From: Brienomyrus brachyistius
Lineage: Eukaryota; Chordata; Actinopteri; Osteoglossiformes; Mormyridae
DNA length: 64,000 nt
Direction: 5' to 3'
NCBI RefSeq assembly: GCF_023856365.1
Contig: NC_064552.1
Span: 5,466,097-5,530,096 of the forward strand
The translations under genes were made by a program, and so were the position numbers. Each line of letters starts with the position of its first letter. Within the stretch, counting starts at the first letter, position 1. The notes under the pieces are model-generated. The model made no database searches, was not told the DNA's origin, and worked only from the letters and a program-made list of their open reading frames with translations. Positions 55,174-64,000 of the stretch are shown here, piece after piece.

Positions 55174-55765
55174 CTGTTTGCGAACATGCTTCGGAGCCCT
55201 TTTGACGACATTTTCGGGGGAGAGATTTTTGAAAAGTTGTGTAAGATCTTGGAAGTAGTGATTTTACTTGTCAGACCTGTCTGTTTTAGAAATTAGAGGC
55301 TGATAGCTAGCTTGAAAGCAGAACTCTAACATACTGGTATTTTGAAGCCAAAAATATATGAATCTATATTTAAATAAAACCAAACATTCTGAAAGCTCCC
55401 CTCCAGTTTTGTTTAGGCCAAATAGTCATTTCATAAACAAATAACACATCATAATAAACCACTATCAAATAATTATTTAGGCAAGCTATGCTAAATGATT
55501 TATATGACATGATTTGTTTATTTAGATTGTAGCTAATAAATAATTGTACTATTTACCCATATAAACAACTGGATAATTTATTGGAGGGAGTTAAACCATT
55601 TACTAATGGCTGCAAGAGTCTTCTGCAATGACCTAAAATCTGCACGTCTGGGTCACGGGTCCAAATCCTTAACTGTTTCGGTTCCTGTGATGCTTACACA
55701 ATTTGGATGCTCAGTCCATTACAGAAAACTTAGAAAAAACTAAGCCCATAATAGGTCAGCTTAGA
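55174..55765. other. AT-rich DNA, possible decayed repeat
   Basis: No gene recognised. 55620-55740 has a weak SINE-like look ('GGGTCACGGGTCCAAATCC'). Confidence 0.45.
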
Positions 55766-55769
55766 ACAT

Positions 55770-55905
55770 AGTATATAGATTTGTAATCTGAAGGTTGTTG
55801 GGTCAAGTCCCGAGGGGGCTACTATGATAGCCTTAAGCAGGTACTTAACCCGAATAGCTGCAGTGTGACATCCAACCGTATAAATGAGTAAAAATTGCAG
55901 GTTTA
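55770..55905 (+). repeat. tRNA-derived SINE copy
   Basis: TTGTAATCTGAAGGTTGTTG is followed by the B-box-like GGGTCAAGTCC (55800-55810), then CTTAAGCAGGTACTTAACCC, CGAATAGCTGCAGT and CCGTATAAATGAGTAAAA. This is the classic order of a fish SINE: tRNA-like head, 'CTTAACCC' core and 'TATAAATGGGTAA' tail. Confidence 0.75.
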
Positions 55906-57445
55906 AAACTGTGCTTTTTTATGGTGTCACATTTCAACTGGCCTTCATAGCACATAGCTGGTGATGGACCAGTGGATGGCAAGCACTAATGGATCTATAA
56001 GTATAGGAGGTTAAGGCAGGAATGTGGAGGTCTTTAACACCGGAGGATTCTGCACAGCAGTTACAGGCTGGCGGTCTTTGTTAGTGGTCTTGGACATGTG
56101 TGAACTCATTCGTTCGTTTGTCTACTCATCAAGTTATTTTTCTTCGTTTGCCGTCGCGACGCGTTGAATATTCATGACATCAGAGTGAACCCAAAACTAT
56201 CCAAAGAGATCAGATGTCAGTCCCAGTGGTAGCCACATGCACCGAGTGTGGATACCCAGAATGCCTTCCTTAGCATTTGAGGCAGACAAGTCCACCAGAT
56301 GTTACCTTCCCACATTCTTCCCAGGACACGGGAGAATTTTTATTTTTTTTAAATTAACTTGATCTCTTTTTTTTTGTCTACTCTTTAACACTTACTTTTG
56401 ATGTATTCCACAGTACACTCCGGTAGATAACACACTGTCAGTAGATTTACTGTCACTGATTTTTAAAACATTCAAAAGTTTCGGTATTTGATATGCTAAA
56501 TCATCAATGTTGAAACTAAGCTAACATCGTTAGTCTCAGTCGTTAGTTCTCACCAGGCCTTCTAACCCAAAGTTATTCAACCAGCAAACCATTTTACCAA
56601 CTAAAACAGCCGGATATTTTTCGAGGGAATGTCCGGGCCTGGGTTTCAGCCGTACCTCAGTGTCCTCCATCATACCCGGAGCCTTAGTGCTCGTTTTCCC
56701 TAACGAGGCTCGGAAAGCAGAGAGGCGCCACCCCAGCGAGCCTCTTAAACAACAGCGCCGTCCCAAACAAACATTTACCTCGAAAATGGCTGCAGCCTCA
56801 GACCAATCGTAACAGGCTTACCTGAAGCTGCTGATTTAACATTCTGCGAACCTAAACAGCTCAGCAAGTTTAGGCTTAAGTTCAGCGAAAAAAAAAAAAA
56901 AAATTGGAGAGGTGTTTTTTTTTTTGCACTTGTAAACAATCTTCACAGTAACCGGTGAATATCAGGGTAAATGTTCACACAAGTGACCAAAACGTTAAGA
57001 AAATTCCCGCTCTGCAGCCCGATGTTAACGTTACTTCCGGCTTCACGAGCCACATGACGGGGGGGGGGGGGGGGTCCCCACACAGCTGGTTTAATGTGCA
57101 TCCCGTCCATGAGTAGGACTCTGGTCAGTTTTGCGGCACATTAATCACCATGTTTCCTGCTTATGATGTAAAAATGCCTCCTGCTAAATGTCTCATTCCC
57201 ATGTGAAGAAAATAAATTAAATATTAGTACACTACATATTTAAATGTCTTCCCCAGGCCTCCCTGCTTGTTTTCTTGCATCCTTCACCAAACTATTTTCC
57301 GCTTAATGGCTCGTTAGAGCATCGGTTTTCTATCCCATTTTCTTTTTGTCGCTCTGGCTCTGTTGTAGCAAATCGTGGCGGCGCTCTGAGTGGATGGAAG
57401 GTTCCGGACATCCCAGAGAGTTCTTAGAGCCATGCAGTGGAAGAA
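55906..57445. other. Unique DNA with A, T and G runs
   Basis: A17 at about 56887-56904, T13 near 56917-56926 and G16 at 57059-57074. A minus-strand open frame (56536-56766) is unrecognised. 56160-56190 holds GAATATTCATGACATC. Confidence 0.45.
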
Positions 57446-57449
57446 TCCA

Positions 57450-57745
57450 TTGAAACTTGCACTCACCCAGTTTTCATCATTGCAGTAATTTACAGGGAAG
57501 ATTGTCTAGTTTTCCGTCTCTGAAAGCATTTCGCTGAACAAATCTATCTCAGCGGCCTGGCCTGCATTTAATCTTATTGTCAAATAGCTCAAGATCCTTT
57601 TTTTCTTTTTTACCCAGTTAATTGAAAAAAATAATCCAGGGGAGTTAATACTCGCACATCTCAAAAATGTGATGGAAGTCAGAAAACGACTGTTGCTTCT
57701 GTAACTTCCGAGAGGAGGTTCCTGAACAATAATTACACAATGCAT
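57450..57745. promoter_or_regulatory. Candidate conserved noncoding element
   Basis: Contains CATTGCAGTAATTTACAGGG, GCATTTAATCTTATTGTC, CCCAGTTAATTG, GAGTTAATACTCG and CAATAATTACACAATGC. Unique, with one T-rich break at about 57598-57609. Confidence 0.42.
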
Positions 57746-59435
57746 GGAAAATAGTCATTTTTCACAGGAAACAGCACTGGGAAATAAGTAGAGAGGGGCA
57801 TAGAGAGCTTTGGGTTATAAGGGCTCAGCTTGCTCTGATACTTATGATCGAGAACACAGAGTGCTGACCAGCTAATAGAGTAACAGTGAATCATGCATCC
57901 CAGATCACTGATGTATGGGTTAAGCAGTAAACTTCAAGAGTTAAAGGTCAACCAGGGCATTAATCCACAGACACTGCTAGACACGGCATGAATTTTGCAG
58001 TCAGAAGAAGCAGGCAAATGAAAAAAAAAAATCCTCTGACACCATCCAGAACTTTTAATCATGCAAATATTCATTGTAGTCATCGGTTTGCTATGGAAAG
58101 AAAGAGCAGAGATTCTTGCAACCAGGGGCAATAATACAGACTCGTTTCATTCTAAATCGTCGCTACATTTAGCCTCCAGAGCAACAAGGCGAGTGTCCAT
58201 GTGTTTGTATAAACGGGAGTTTTGTTACAGTGACCCACAGTGGGGGTGTCCGTCCTGGGGTGTCACTCTGTGAACCCAAGGCTGAACCGCTCTGTTACAT
58301 GCTGGACCCAAAATGCGTTCCTGTTAGTTCATTGGTTCACTGCATCGCCAATCCTTTCGTCCCATAACTCTGCAAGCGTGATGCATGTTGAAAAAAAAAT
58401 TCTAAACTATTTTAGAATGAATCTACTTAGTGCTGTTCAAGGTAGAGAGTGACACATTTTTATATGCAAACGTATAAAGATTTAATAGTAAGATGCTTTT
58501 TTTTTCATTGGTTGATCTAGTTTGTTTGTTTGAGTCAGTTAAAAAAAGGTGCAGCCACCCTCTTCAGAACTGGCTTAATATTTTTTTAATTGTCTGTTTA
58601 AAAGCTAAAATATATGTTAGCCTGTAAAAAAAATGCACTTAAATCATAAACAATAACCATCTCCATAAAAGCAAAAAGTTAGGCTAGTTTGTTTTTTTAA
58701 AAAAAACAAAACATCATCTGTTTAGAAGTTAAAAGATAAGCCAGCCCGTTTAAACGTGATTTAATCTTCCAATTGGTATTCTGGTAGCGCAGTTTGCATG
58801 GTGTGTATCGCGATCCGAGACAGGCGTTGCAGCCGCTTTTCATCATAAACCTGAGTGTACATCAGCTTTCAGGTACCACTGCTGTTTTTCAGACGTACCT
58901 AAAGCATTTTCAAATCAATTTAATGCATAAGTTATTATATGACCCTTTGATACAGAGTGAGCATTATAGGCCAGTAGCAGAGATATTTTCTGGACTTCAG
59001 AGGAGGTGCAAGACTCTGGAGGTCAGTATATAGAGAACCTCAGAGACTCGAGGTAATAACTTCTCTTAAGTATTTAGAAACTTCAAGGAGGCATTAAACA
59101 GAAATGTGCAATCCACTAATAAATTATGTTAAATTTACAGCATCATTTGATTTTACAGAACTGAGGAAACACGCTAAACATACACAGGCGCGTAAAAAAA
59201 GATAAAAATAATTTTTGTATCAGCAGACATATATATTAAAGCTACTATGAATACTAATTCAGAAATCACTGAGGAGACACAATTTACATGTATGAAGGTT
59301 TGAGCATCAGCTGATATACAATTAAATATGCTTTTGGGAATAGATTCTCTAACAGAATATTATTCAATTGGTATTTGAATTAGGAATTTGTTTTGGTTGG
59401 GGAAAGAAAAATTCCCTAAAATCGGGGGAAACGCA
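57746..59435. other. Unique AT-rich DNA with an internal duplication
   Basis: A perfect octamer lies at 58061-58068 (CATGCAAATATTCATTG), in a stretch (58010-58110) that may be a weak element. A 33-bp segment TCTGTTTAAAAGCTAAAA... at 58593-58625 recurs diverged at 58717-58749. No gene recognised. Confidence 0.45.
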
Positions 59436-59439
59436 ATGC

Positions 59440-59660
59440 AACTGTGCAATTAGTCATGTAAATCACAAGCGTTGATTTCCGCAGCAAAAGAGGCAGGAAT
59501 CCCATTAAGGAAGAGTGAGATATTCCATCAGACGGTGGGAATTATCTTTCAGGACAGTAGCTTCACATTCTCAATCTCAGGTGTATGATTAAAATCAATT
59601 AAATCACCCCTCCAATGTCAGCCTCAAGATTCTCCTGACAAATGAAATTATGCTAAAAAA
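59440..59660. promoter_or_regulatory. Strong candidate conserved noncoding element
   Basis: Unique sequence with CAATTAGTCATG, CCCATTAAGG, GGGAATTATC, ATGATTAAAATCAATTAAAT and GACAAATGAAATTATGC. Ends at an A12 run. High density of homeodomain cores. Confidence 0.43.
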
Positions 59661-60320
59661 AAAAAAACTGCTCTCGCAGTCCCTGGTCTTGCCTTGGTAT
59701 CACTCATATCCACAAATGAGATTAAAATGTGCAGCTCGGGGATTTCAAGGGATATTTTTCATAAGAACATGAAAAATCCTGGGGAACCCAGTGTAAGCAG
59801 ACTTGAAAGCCCTAGTGGAATGAACTGTCAACCGATCTCAGTACTTCAGATGGAAGCACAGCCAAAACAAAAAAAAAAAAAAAGTAACTTATTTAACCCG
59901 TTTGAGGCTCGGGAAAAAAATAAATAAATAAAATTAGCGCGGAGCGTTTCCGCAAACATTTTCCTCGAGGCTTTCGAGTGACTCAGGCTGTCGGCGGACA
60001 TGGCGTAAGGCCCGTGCGTCCAATTCGGTGCGATTTTGTGGGCTCGTGTCGCCGTGCCTGGGTCTGGGACGATTTTGTTTTGTCATAATTCCGCCTCGCC
60101 TGCTTTGCTGGTTGCCCGTTGTTTATTTAGCATTCCGAGGCAAGTGTATAAATACTGCAATATCCATCCATCCATTTTATATGATTGCATATCCCGCAAA
60201 GAGTCAGAGAACGATCTTTATGTAATGAAAATGCAATATTATAATATATAATCCTTATATTAATTATAAGGGAATGACTTTATTAACTATTATAAAAATA
60301 AATACAATTTAAATAATATC
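59661..60320. other. Unique DNA with A-run, nothing specific
   Basis: A run near 59868-59883 and AAATAAATAA near 59919-59931. Short CCAT words at 60164-60175. No gene recognised. Confidence 0.45.
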
Positions 60321-60441
60321 ATGCCCTGCGATGGACCGGCATCCTAGCAACCCCCTTATGTCTTGTGCTGCCTGGGATCGGCTCCAGGCTACCCTGTAGT
60401 GGGTAGAAGATTGGAGGTGATGGATGGATGGATGGATGGAT
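60321..60441 (+). repeat. Dispersed fish repeat copy ending in (ATGG)n
   Basis: ATGCCCTGCGATGGACCGGC then 'CTGGGATCGGCTCCAGGCT' then (ATGG)5: the usual 3' end of the widespread fish repeat, moderately preserved. Confidence 0.75.
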
Positions 60442-60975
60442 ATTACTGTGAATACCTGAGGGATTATGACATATCAACAGAAGTCTATGCAGCGTGGCGG
60501 TTACGCTCCACGACTTGGCGGGAGTTTCAGAGTATAATTTCCAAAAACATACGCTAAGCACTTTATCCTCACTCAATGAGATCCATTTACTGGTCACAGT
60601 CTGATACAGGTTTCAAGTTTTATATCTGAGACTTAAGCTATGGAGGTTCTTTGAATACATTAGCATATGCACTCACACATATACTTTTAAATATAACGTT
60701 TATTATATGTACATTAATGTAATTTGCATGTATGATGTACCTCCCTAGTTTTGCTCATTCGCGTATGTGTCACAAGAAATGCTAAACCCAGAAAGAATAA
60801 CTGTATGTTTACTTGAATTACAGTCATGTTTTAAAGAATGTATTTGAATGAAAAATATGAAATGTGACACATAATTTCGTAATTTAACTTGATTGGCTTC
60901 AAACTGGCCCACAATAAGAATCCAGTATCACAGTGCATATTTGAATACAGTGGCAGAGGCTGATTATCCAGTGAC
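60442..60975. other. AT-rich DNA, nothing specific
   Basis: Unique AT-rich sequence; a perfect octamer ATTTGCAT at 60722-60729. Confidence 0.5.
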
Positions 60976-61262
60976 GGGCAGGGCGGCAGCACAGTGCTGT
61001 CAGCTCAGACTTCCACGGACGGGGCCCTAAATCCCTCACCTGCTTCCTGTGTGAGAAGGTCACATGCTTTCCTTGAGGTGCTCTGCTTTCCTTTGGGTCC
61101 TCCAGTTTCCTCCTGCAGTCTAAAGTCAGTTAGGCTGATTGATGTCTCTAAATTGCTTGCAGTGTGTGTGTGTCCAGGGTGTTCGGCTGCCTAGTGCTCT
61201 ATGATTCCTGGGTTATGCTCCAGGCCCCCCTGTGAGCCTGTCCAGTATAACCATTAAGAAAA
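60976..61262 (+). repeat. Longer copy of the dispersed fish repeat
   Basis: GGCAGGGCGGCAGCACAGTG head, 'CTTTGGGTCCTCCAGTTTCC' middle, 'GTTAGGCTGATTGATGTCTC' and 'AAATTGCTTGCAGTGTGTG' next, then 'TTATGCTCCAGGCCCCC'. This is the full order of the fish repeat of which 10700-10965, 37625-37744 and 60321-60441 are parts. Confidence 0.8.
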
Positions 61263-62334
61263 ACAAGTACATGCCAATGTGTTGATCATGTATAATTTTG
61301 TGCAAAAAAGTGTCACAGTTATATACGATTTAAAACTGAGACTCAAATGAAGGCGCTGATAATTATTAATACGCACTATTTACAGTTTTCTCGCAGAACT
61401 CGGCTTTGCTGGTGTCTGTGTGGTCTAATCAGTGTTTCACGGCTGGGGATCATTTCAGCCCAAACGGCCGCAGATGAACTCAAAAATGCCGTCCTGAGTG
61501 CAGTGTTACTTTGCAACCAACGTGATGAAAGTGTGCAATAGATAGTTAGCTAACCTTTTTGGCATACACTTCCGAAAAGGCTTTTTGAAAGGAATGCAGC
61601 AGGCTACAATGTTTGCAGCATAAATTGACAAAGTTGATTTTAATATAAACTGGTACCACAAGGGTAGGAAGGCTGTAAAAGATTACAGTAGTGTGCCTCA
61701 ACACCTATTGGCTAATGTCGATCAGCAACACTGATCGACAGCAGTGATTATCCAATCAAGTTTCACCCCCTTTCCAATCAAGAGCATTCCTCCATGTTCT
61801 AGTTTTAAAATACTGCCGTGCATGTTTCTAACAGAGAAGGTCCACTCCGGCCCTGCAGCATACACTGGGCACACTCTGTACTGTCACAAGCCTAGCAATC
61901 ACATTTTGGCCCTGAGCAGAATGATGAATGCACACTGAGGCCGCGTAACACTGCCAGAACGAGCCATTGTCTAGGATGGCAGAGGCTGTATTTCCTACAT
62001 AACAGGCTAGATCCCCCCTTAGAGCTTTTCAGCCCTATTTAAGACCTTATTATTTGGAAATATAGCGCACGTATTGCTTTAAAAAAAAAAAAAAAAAAAA
62101 AAACGCAACCCTCACTTCTGACAAATTTACCTATTCCCCAGTTCTGGGCTACATTCTGACCAGTGCTCTTTGTCAATCCCTGTAAGAGAGCATCCCCTTC
62201 CCCCAGTGCCTCCCCCCAGGCCTCCCCCACCCCCTCCGCTTAGTAAAGCTTTTGATATAGAGCCTAGCAATAAAGCTATAGAGAAAGAAAGATCTTCTGT
62301 ATCTACTACCGCCTGTGAAAACCCCACTGAAAAA
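61263..62334. other. Unique DNA with A23 and C-rich stretch
   Basis: A23 at 62081-62103 and a C/T-rich tract at about 62190-62238. Proline- and glycine-rich frames over the latter are chance. No gene recognised. Confidence 0.5.
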
Positions 62335-62515
62335 TGGAGTATTGAAATGCCTAATTAACTGACAGTGTCCAGTCAATTCAGTTTGCTAAAGCTGGGGCTC
62401 ACCTCTGCTGATCTGATTCCCTGGGGTTAATTCAACATGCACAAATTTTACAGCCCCTCAAGAATGATTTCTGCAGACAAGCCTTATGCCGAGGTGGAAT
62501 TTACCTAACTCCAGT
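62335..62515. promoter_or_regulatory. Candidate conserved noncoding element
   Basis: Contains GCCTAATTAACTGACAG, GTCAATTCAG, GGGGTTAATTCAAC and GCACAAATTTTACAG. Unique; starts the final cluster. Confidence 0.4.
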
Positions 62516-62539
62516 AAGTCCATGTATCTTCTTTTATTA

Positions 62540-63175
62540 GAGAATTGAGGGGGGAAAGCAATGAAATTTTTATTTCTCCAGAATTTCAGATGGACAATGT
62601 GGAGTCCCAGGAGGTGAAGCAGGCTCTGCGATTACTGCAGAGCGCTAGCAGACACTATTTTTTTCCTGAGACAAATCAATGCCTAAGAACAGCTTTTCCA
62701 GCTGCCTGTGTGTTTATTTCCGTGCCACGTGTGATTTTTTTTTATTACTTAACGAGATGCTGCGTCAGTCCCTAATTGATCCGGATAGTTTATGATAATT
62801 TCGACCTGTGCCGTAATTGCTGAACAGCCACAGCGCTGGATGTTTTACGGTGGGTATTGGCAGTGGAATATGAACAATAAACTGCGCGGCAGAATGGGGA
62901 ATGAACTTATTTGTGACAATTTAGGAGACGTTCGGACGGGAGATGGAAAGGCAGATTTCATATTCCGCAGGCATTTTAGCTATAGCGTTCCAATAATTAA
63001 TTTAAGGCGATACAAAGCAGAATCTTATTTCTGCTGTTCTTTTCATCTCAGCAACCGTGACCAAATAGGAAGATTCATTTTTAAATAATTACCTTGCGCA
63101 TACTCTTCATATTTATTTCTTTTTCAATAAACCGAGGAGTATTTCCGCTCCCTTCCCTGCGATGATAATGATGGT
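62540..63175. promoter_or_regulatory. Strong candidate conserved noncoding element cluster
   Basis: About 630 bases of unique sequence with CCCTAATTGATCC, GCCGTAATTGCTG, AATATGAACAATAAACTGC (FOX/SOX), CCAATAATTAATTTAAGG and AAATAATTACC. The 76-codon plus frame at 62545-62775 is preceded by an acceptor-like TTCTTTTATTAG (62529-62540) but resembles no known exon. A T9 run lies at about 62737. Confidence 0.45.
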
Positions 63176-63379
63176 TATTTGTTTCCTGTAACGAAGCCTG
63201 AGTCTGCAGTAATGCGGCGGCTCTGGTTCACTGGCATCATGGCGAACTGTCGGCATGTATTTATGGATTCATGTCGCTGCTAACCGTACGCGGGGGCCTT
63301 TCGTTTAGTTCTGTATTGCCCTAATCTTACGCAAACACGCACCTTTCCGCATACCCCCCCACCCTCCTCGCGCTCCGGT
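63176..63379. other. Spacer, nothing specific
   Basis: Unique sequence with a C9 run near 63354-63360. Confidence 0.4.
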
Positions 63380-63830
63380 CGTCAGAGTGATTACATATCT
63401 AATGAAAACCCTCTCAGTAGAATTTGCACAGTAAATGCAATTTAAATATCCATTTATCCGTCCACGAGACTGGCCTCGCGGCTATCGGTCCGCGTGAGGG
63501 GGGGTCCGGCCGGGTATTGCGCTCTCTCGCCTCTGCCTTCAGACCCCCTGTTTTTTTCGCTGCGCCGGTGCTGGCGGCCCGTCAGATGAATAATGCAAAG
63601 GGCCCCGGCCGGCGCGGCTCCCCGTAGGGGTGCAGAGCAGCCAGTTCAAGTGGCCGCACTCGAGGGGGGGCTCTGCATGTATCAGCCGGCAATTATCTGG
63701 TGAATTTGTACACTTTATTACTGGGGGTTCCTCTGGGCAGGACGTCACCGTGACCACAAACGTACCCCTCCCCATCTCTCCCACTTATTTATCTAATAAG
63801 TGCAAATTAATTAGACGCCGGTGCACTACG
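63380..63830. promoter_or_regulatory. Candidate conserved noncoding element(s)
   Basis: Contains ATATCTAATGAAAACC, CAGATGAATAATGCAAAGGG, CGGCAATTATCTGG and GTGCAAATTAATTAGACG with ATTAATTA at 63806-63813, mixed with CpG-rich parts at 63490-63660. Confidence 0.35.
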
Positions 63831-64000
63831 CCTCGTGCCGGGCCAGCCCCCCGACGGGCAGGGCACCCTCCCTGGGACACGGGGGGCCCGTCGCGGGGTT
63901 ATGTGGCAGTCAAAGATGGTCACGAGGCGGCGCTTCAGCTAAGGCCGTGCCTCACAGAGTCTTTTGTATGAGGCAGGAGCGGGGGAGTGTAGGATACGGA
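63831..64000. other. GC-rich window end
   Basis: GC-rich unique sequence up to the window edge; no feature seen. Confidence 0.4.

Noticed and set aside
55800..55810. tRNA gene (B-box-like word)
   Set aside because: Part of a SINE; the tRNA-like head is decayed.
56294..56307. CTCF-like word CCACCAGATGTTAC
   Set aside because: Two mismatches in the essential GGC part.

Overview
This window looks like vertebrate, most probably ray-finned fish (teleost), noncoding DNA. The evidence is the repeats: decayed Tc1-like transposon copies with recognisable transposase words, a tRNA-derived SINE with a B box, several copies of the dispersed fish repeat that ends in (ATGG)n or starts with (CCAT)n, a (TCTA)n microsatellite, long (TA)n, (CA)n and (GT)n tracts, and many very long G/C homopolymers. 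I see no bacterial operon, no rRNA or tRNA gene, no CRISPR array and no protein-coding gene I can support. The longest open frames are either minisatellite or microsatellite translations, or unrecognised frames of chance length.

Layout. 1-8 kb: AT-rich and low-complexity DNA, two short candidate regulatory stretches, fish repeat tails near 5.1-5.4 kb and a 288-bp inverted-repeat transposon (7171-7458). 8.1-9.0 kb: a long candidate conserved element. 10.7-14.1 kb: repeat-dominated, with a SINE-like copy, a Tc1 transposase relic, a 36-38 bp minisatellite (12471-13034) and an 11-bp minisatellite (13941-14102). 15-16.7 kb: a cluster of candidate regulatory elements. 17.6-18.1 kb: an internally deleted Tc1-like element with both ends. 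19.07-19.73 kb: a GC-rich minisatellite. 24.1-25.1 kb: a 34-bp minisatellite with cruciform-forming palindromes, a (TA)n tract and an inverted-repeat element. 25.5-35.3 kb: many candidate elements, densest at 31.9-33.9 kb. 39-43.5 kb: a second dense cluster, with a near-consensus CTCF site at 41912-41925. 48-55 kb: a third cluster (48.2-51.3, 51.8, 53.2-53.6 and 54.6-55.1 kb), ending beside a Z-DNA-type tract. 55.6-61.3 kb: SINE and fish-repeat copies with two candidate elements. 62.3-63.8 kb: a final cluster.

Interpretation. The pattern is many 150-900 bp stretches of unique, compositionally balanced sequence, rich in homeodomain (ATTA/TAATTA), POU octamer, FOX, PBX/MEIS and ONECUT-like words, separated by repeats and homopolymers. 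This is what the regulatory desert or giant intron of a developmental transcription-factor gene looks like. I could not name the neighbouring gene. Conservation itself was not tested: every 'candidate conserved noncoding element' call is a judgement from composition and motif content, and a multi-species alignment would confirm or refute each. Entries of type 'other' record what long stretches hold when nothing specific was seen.
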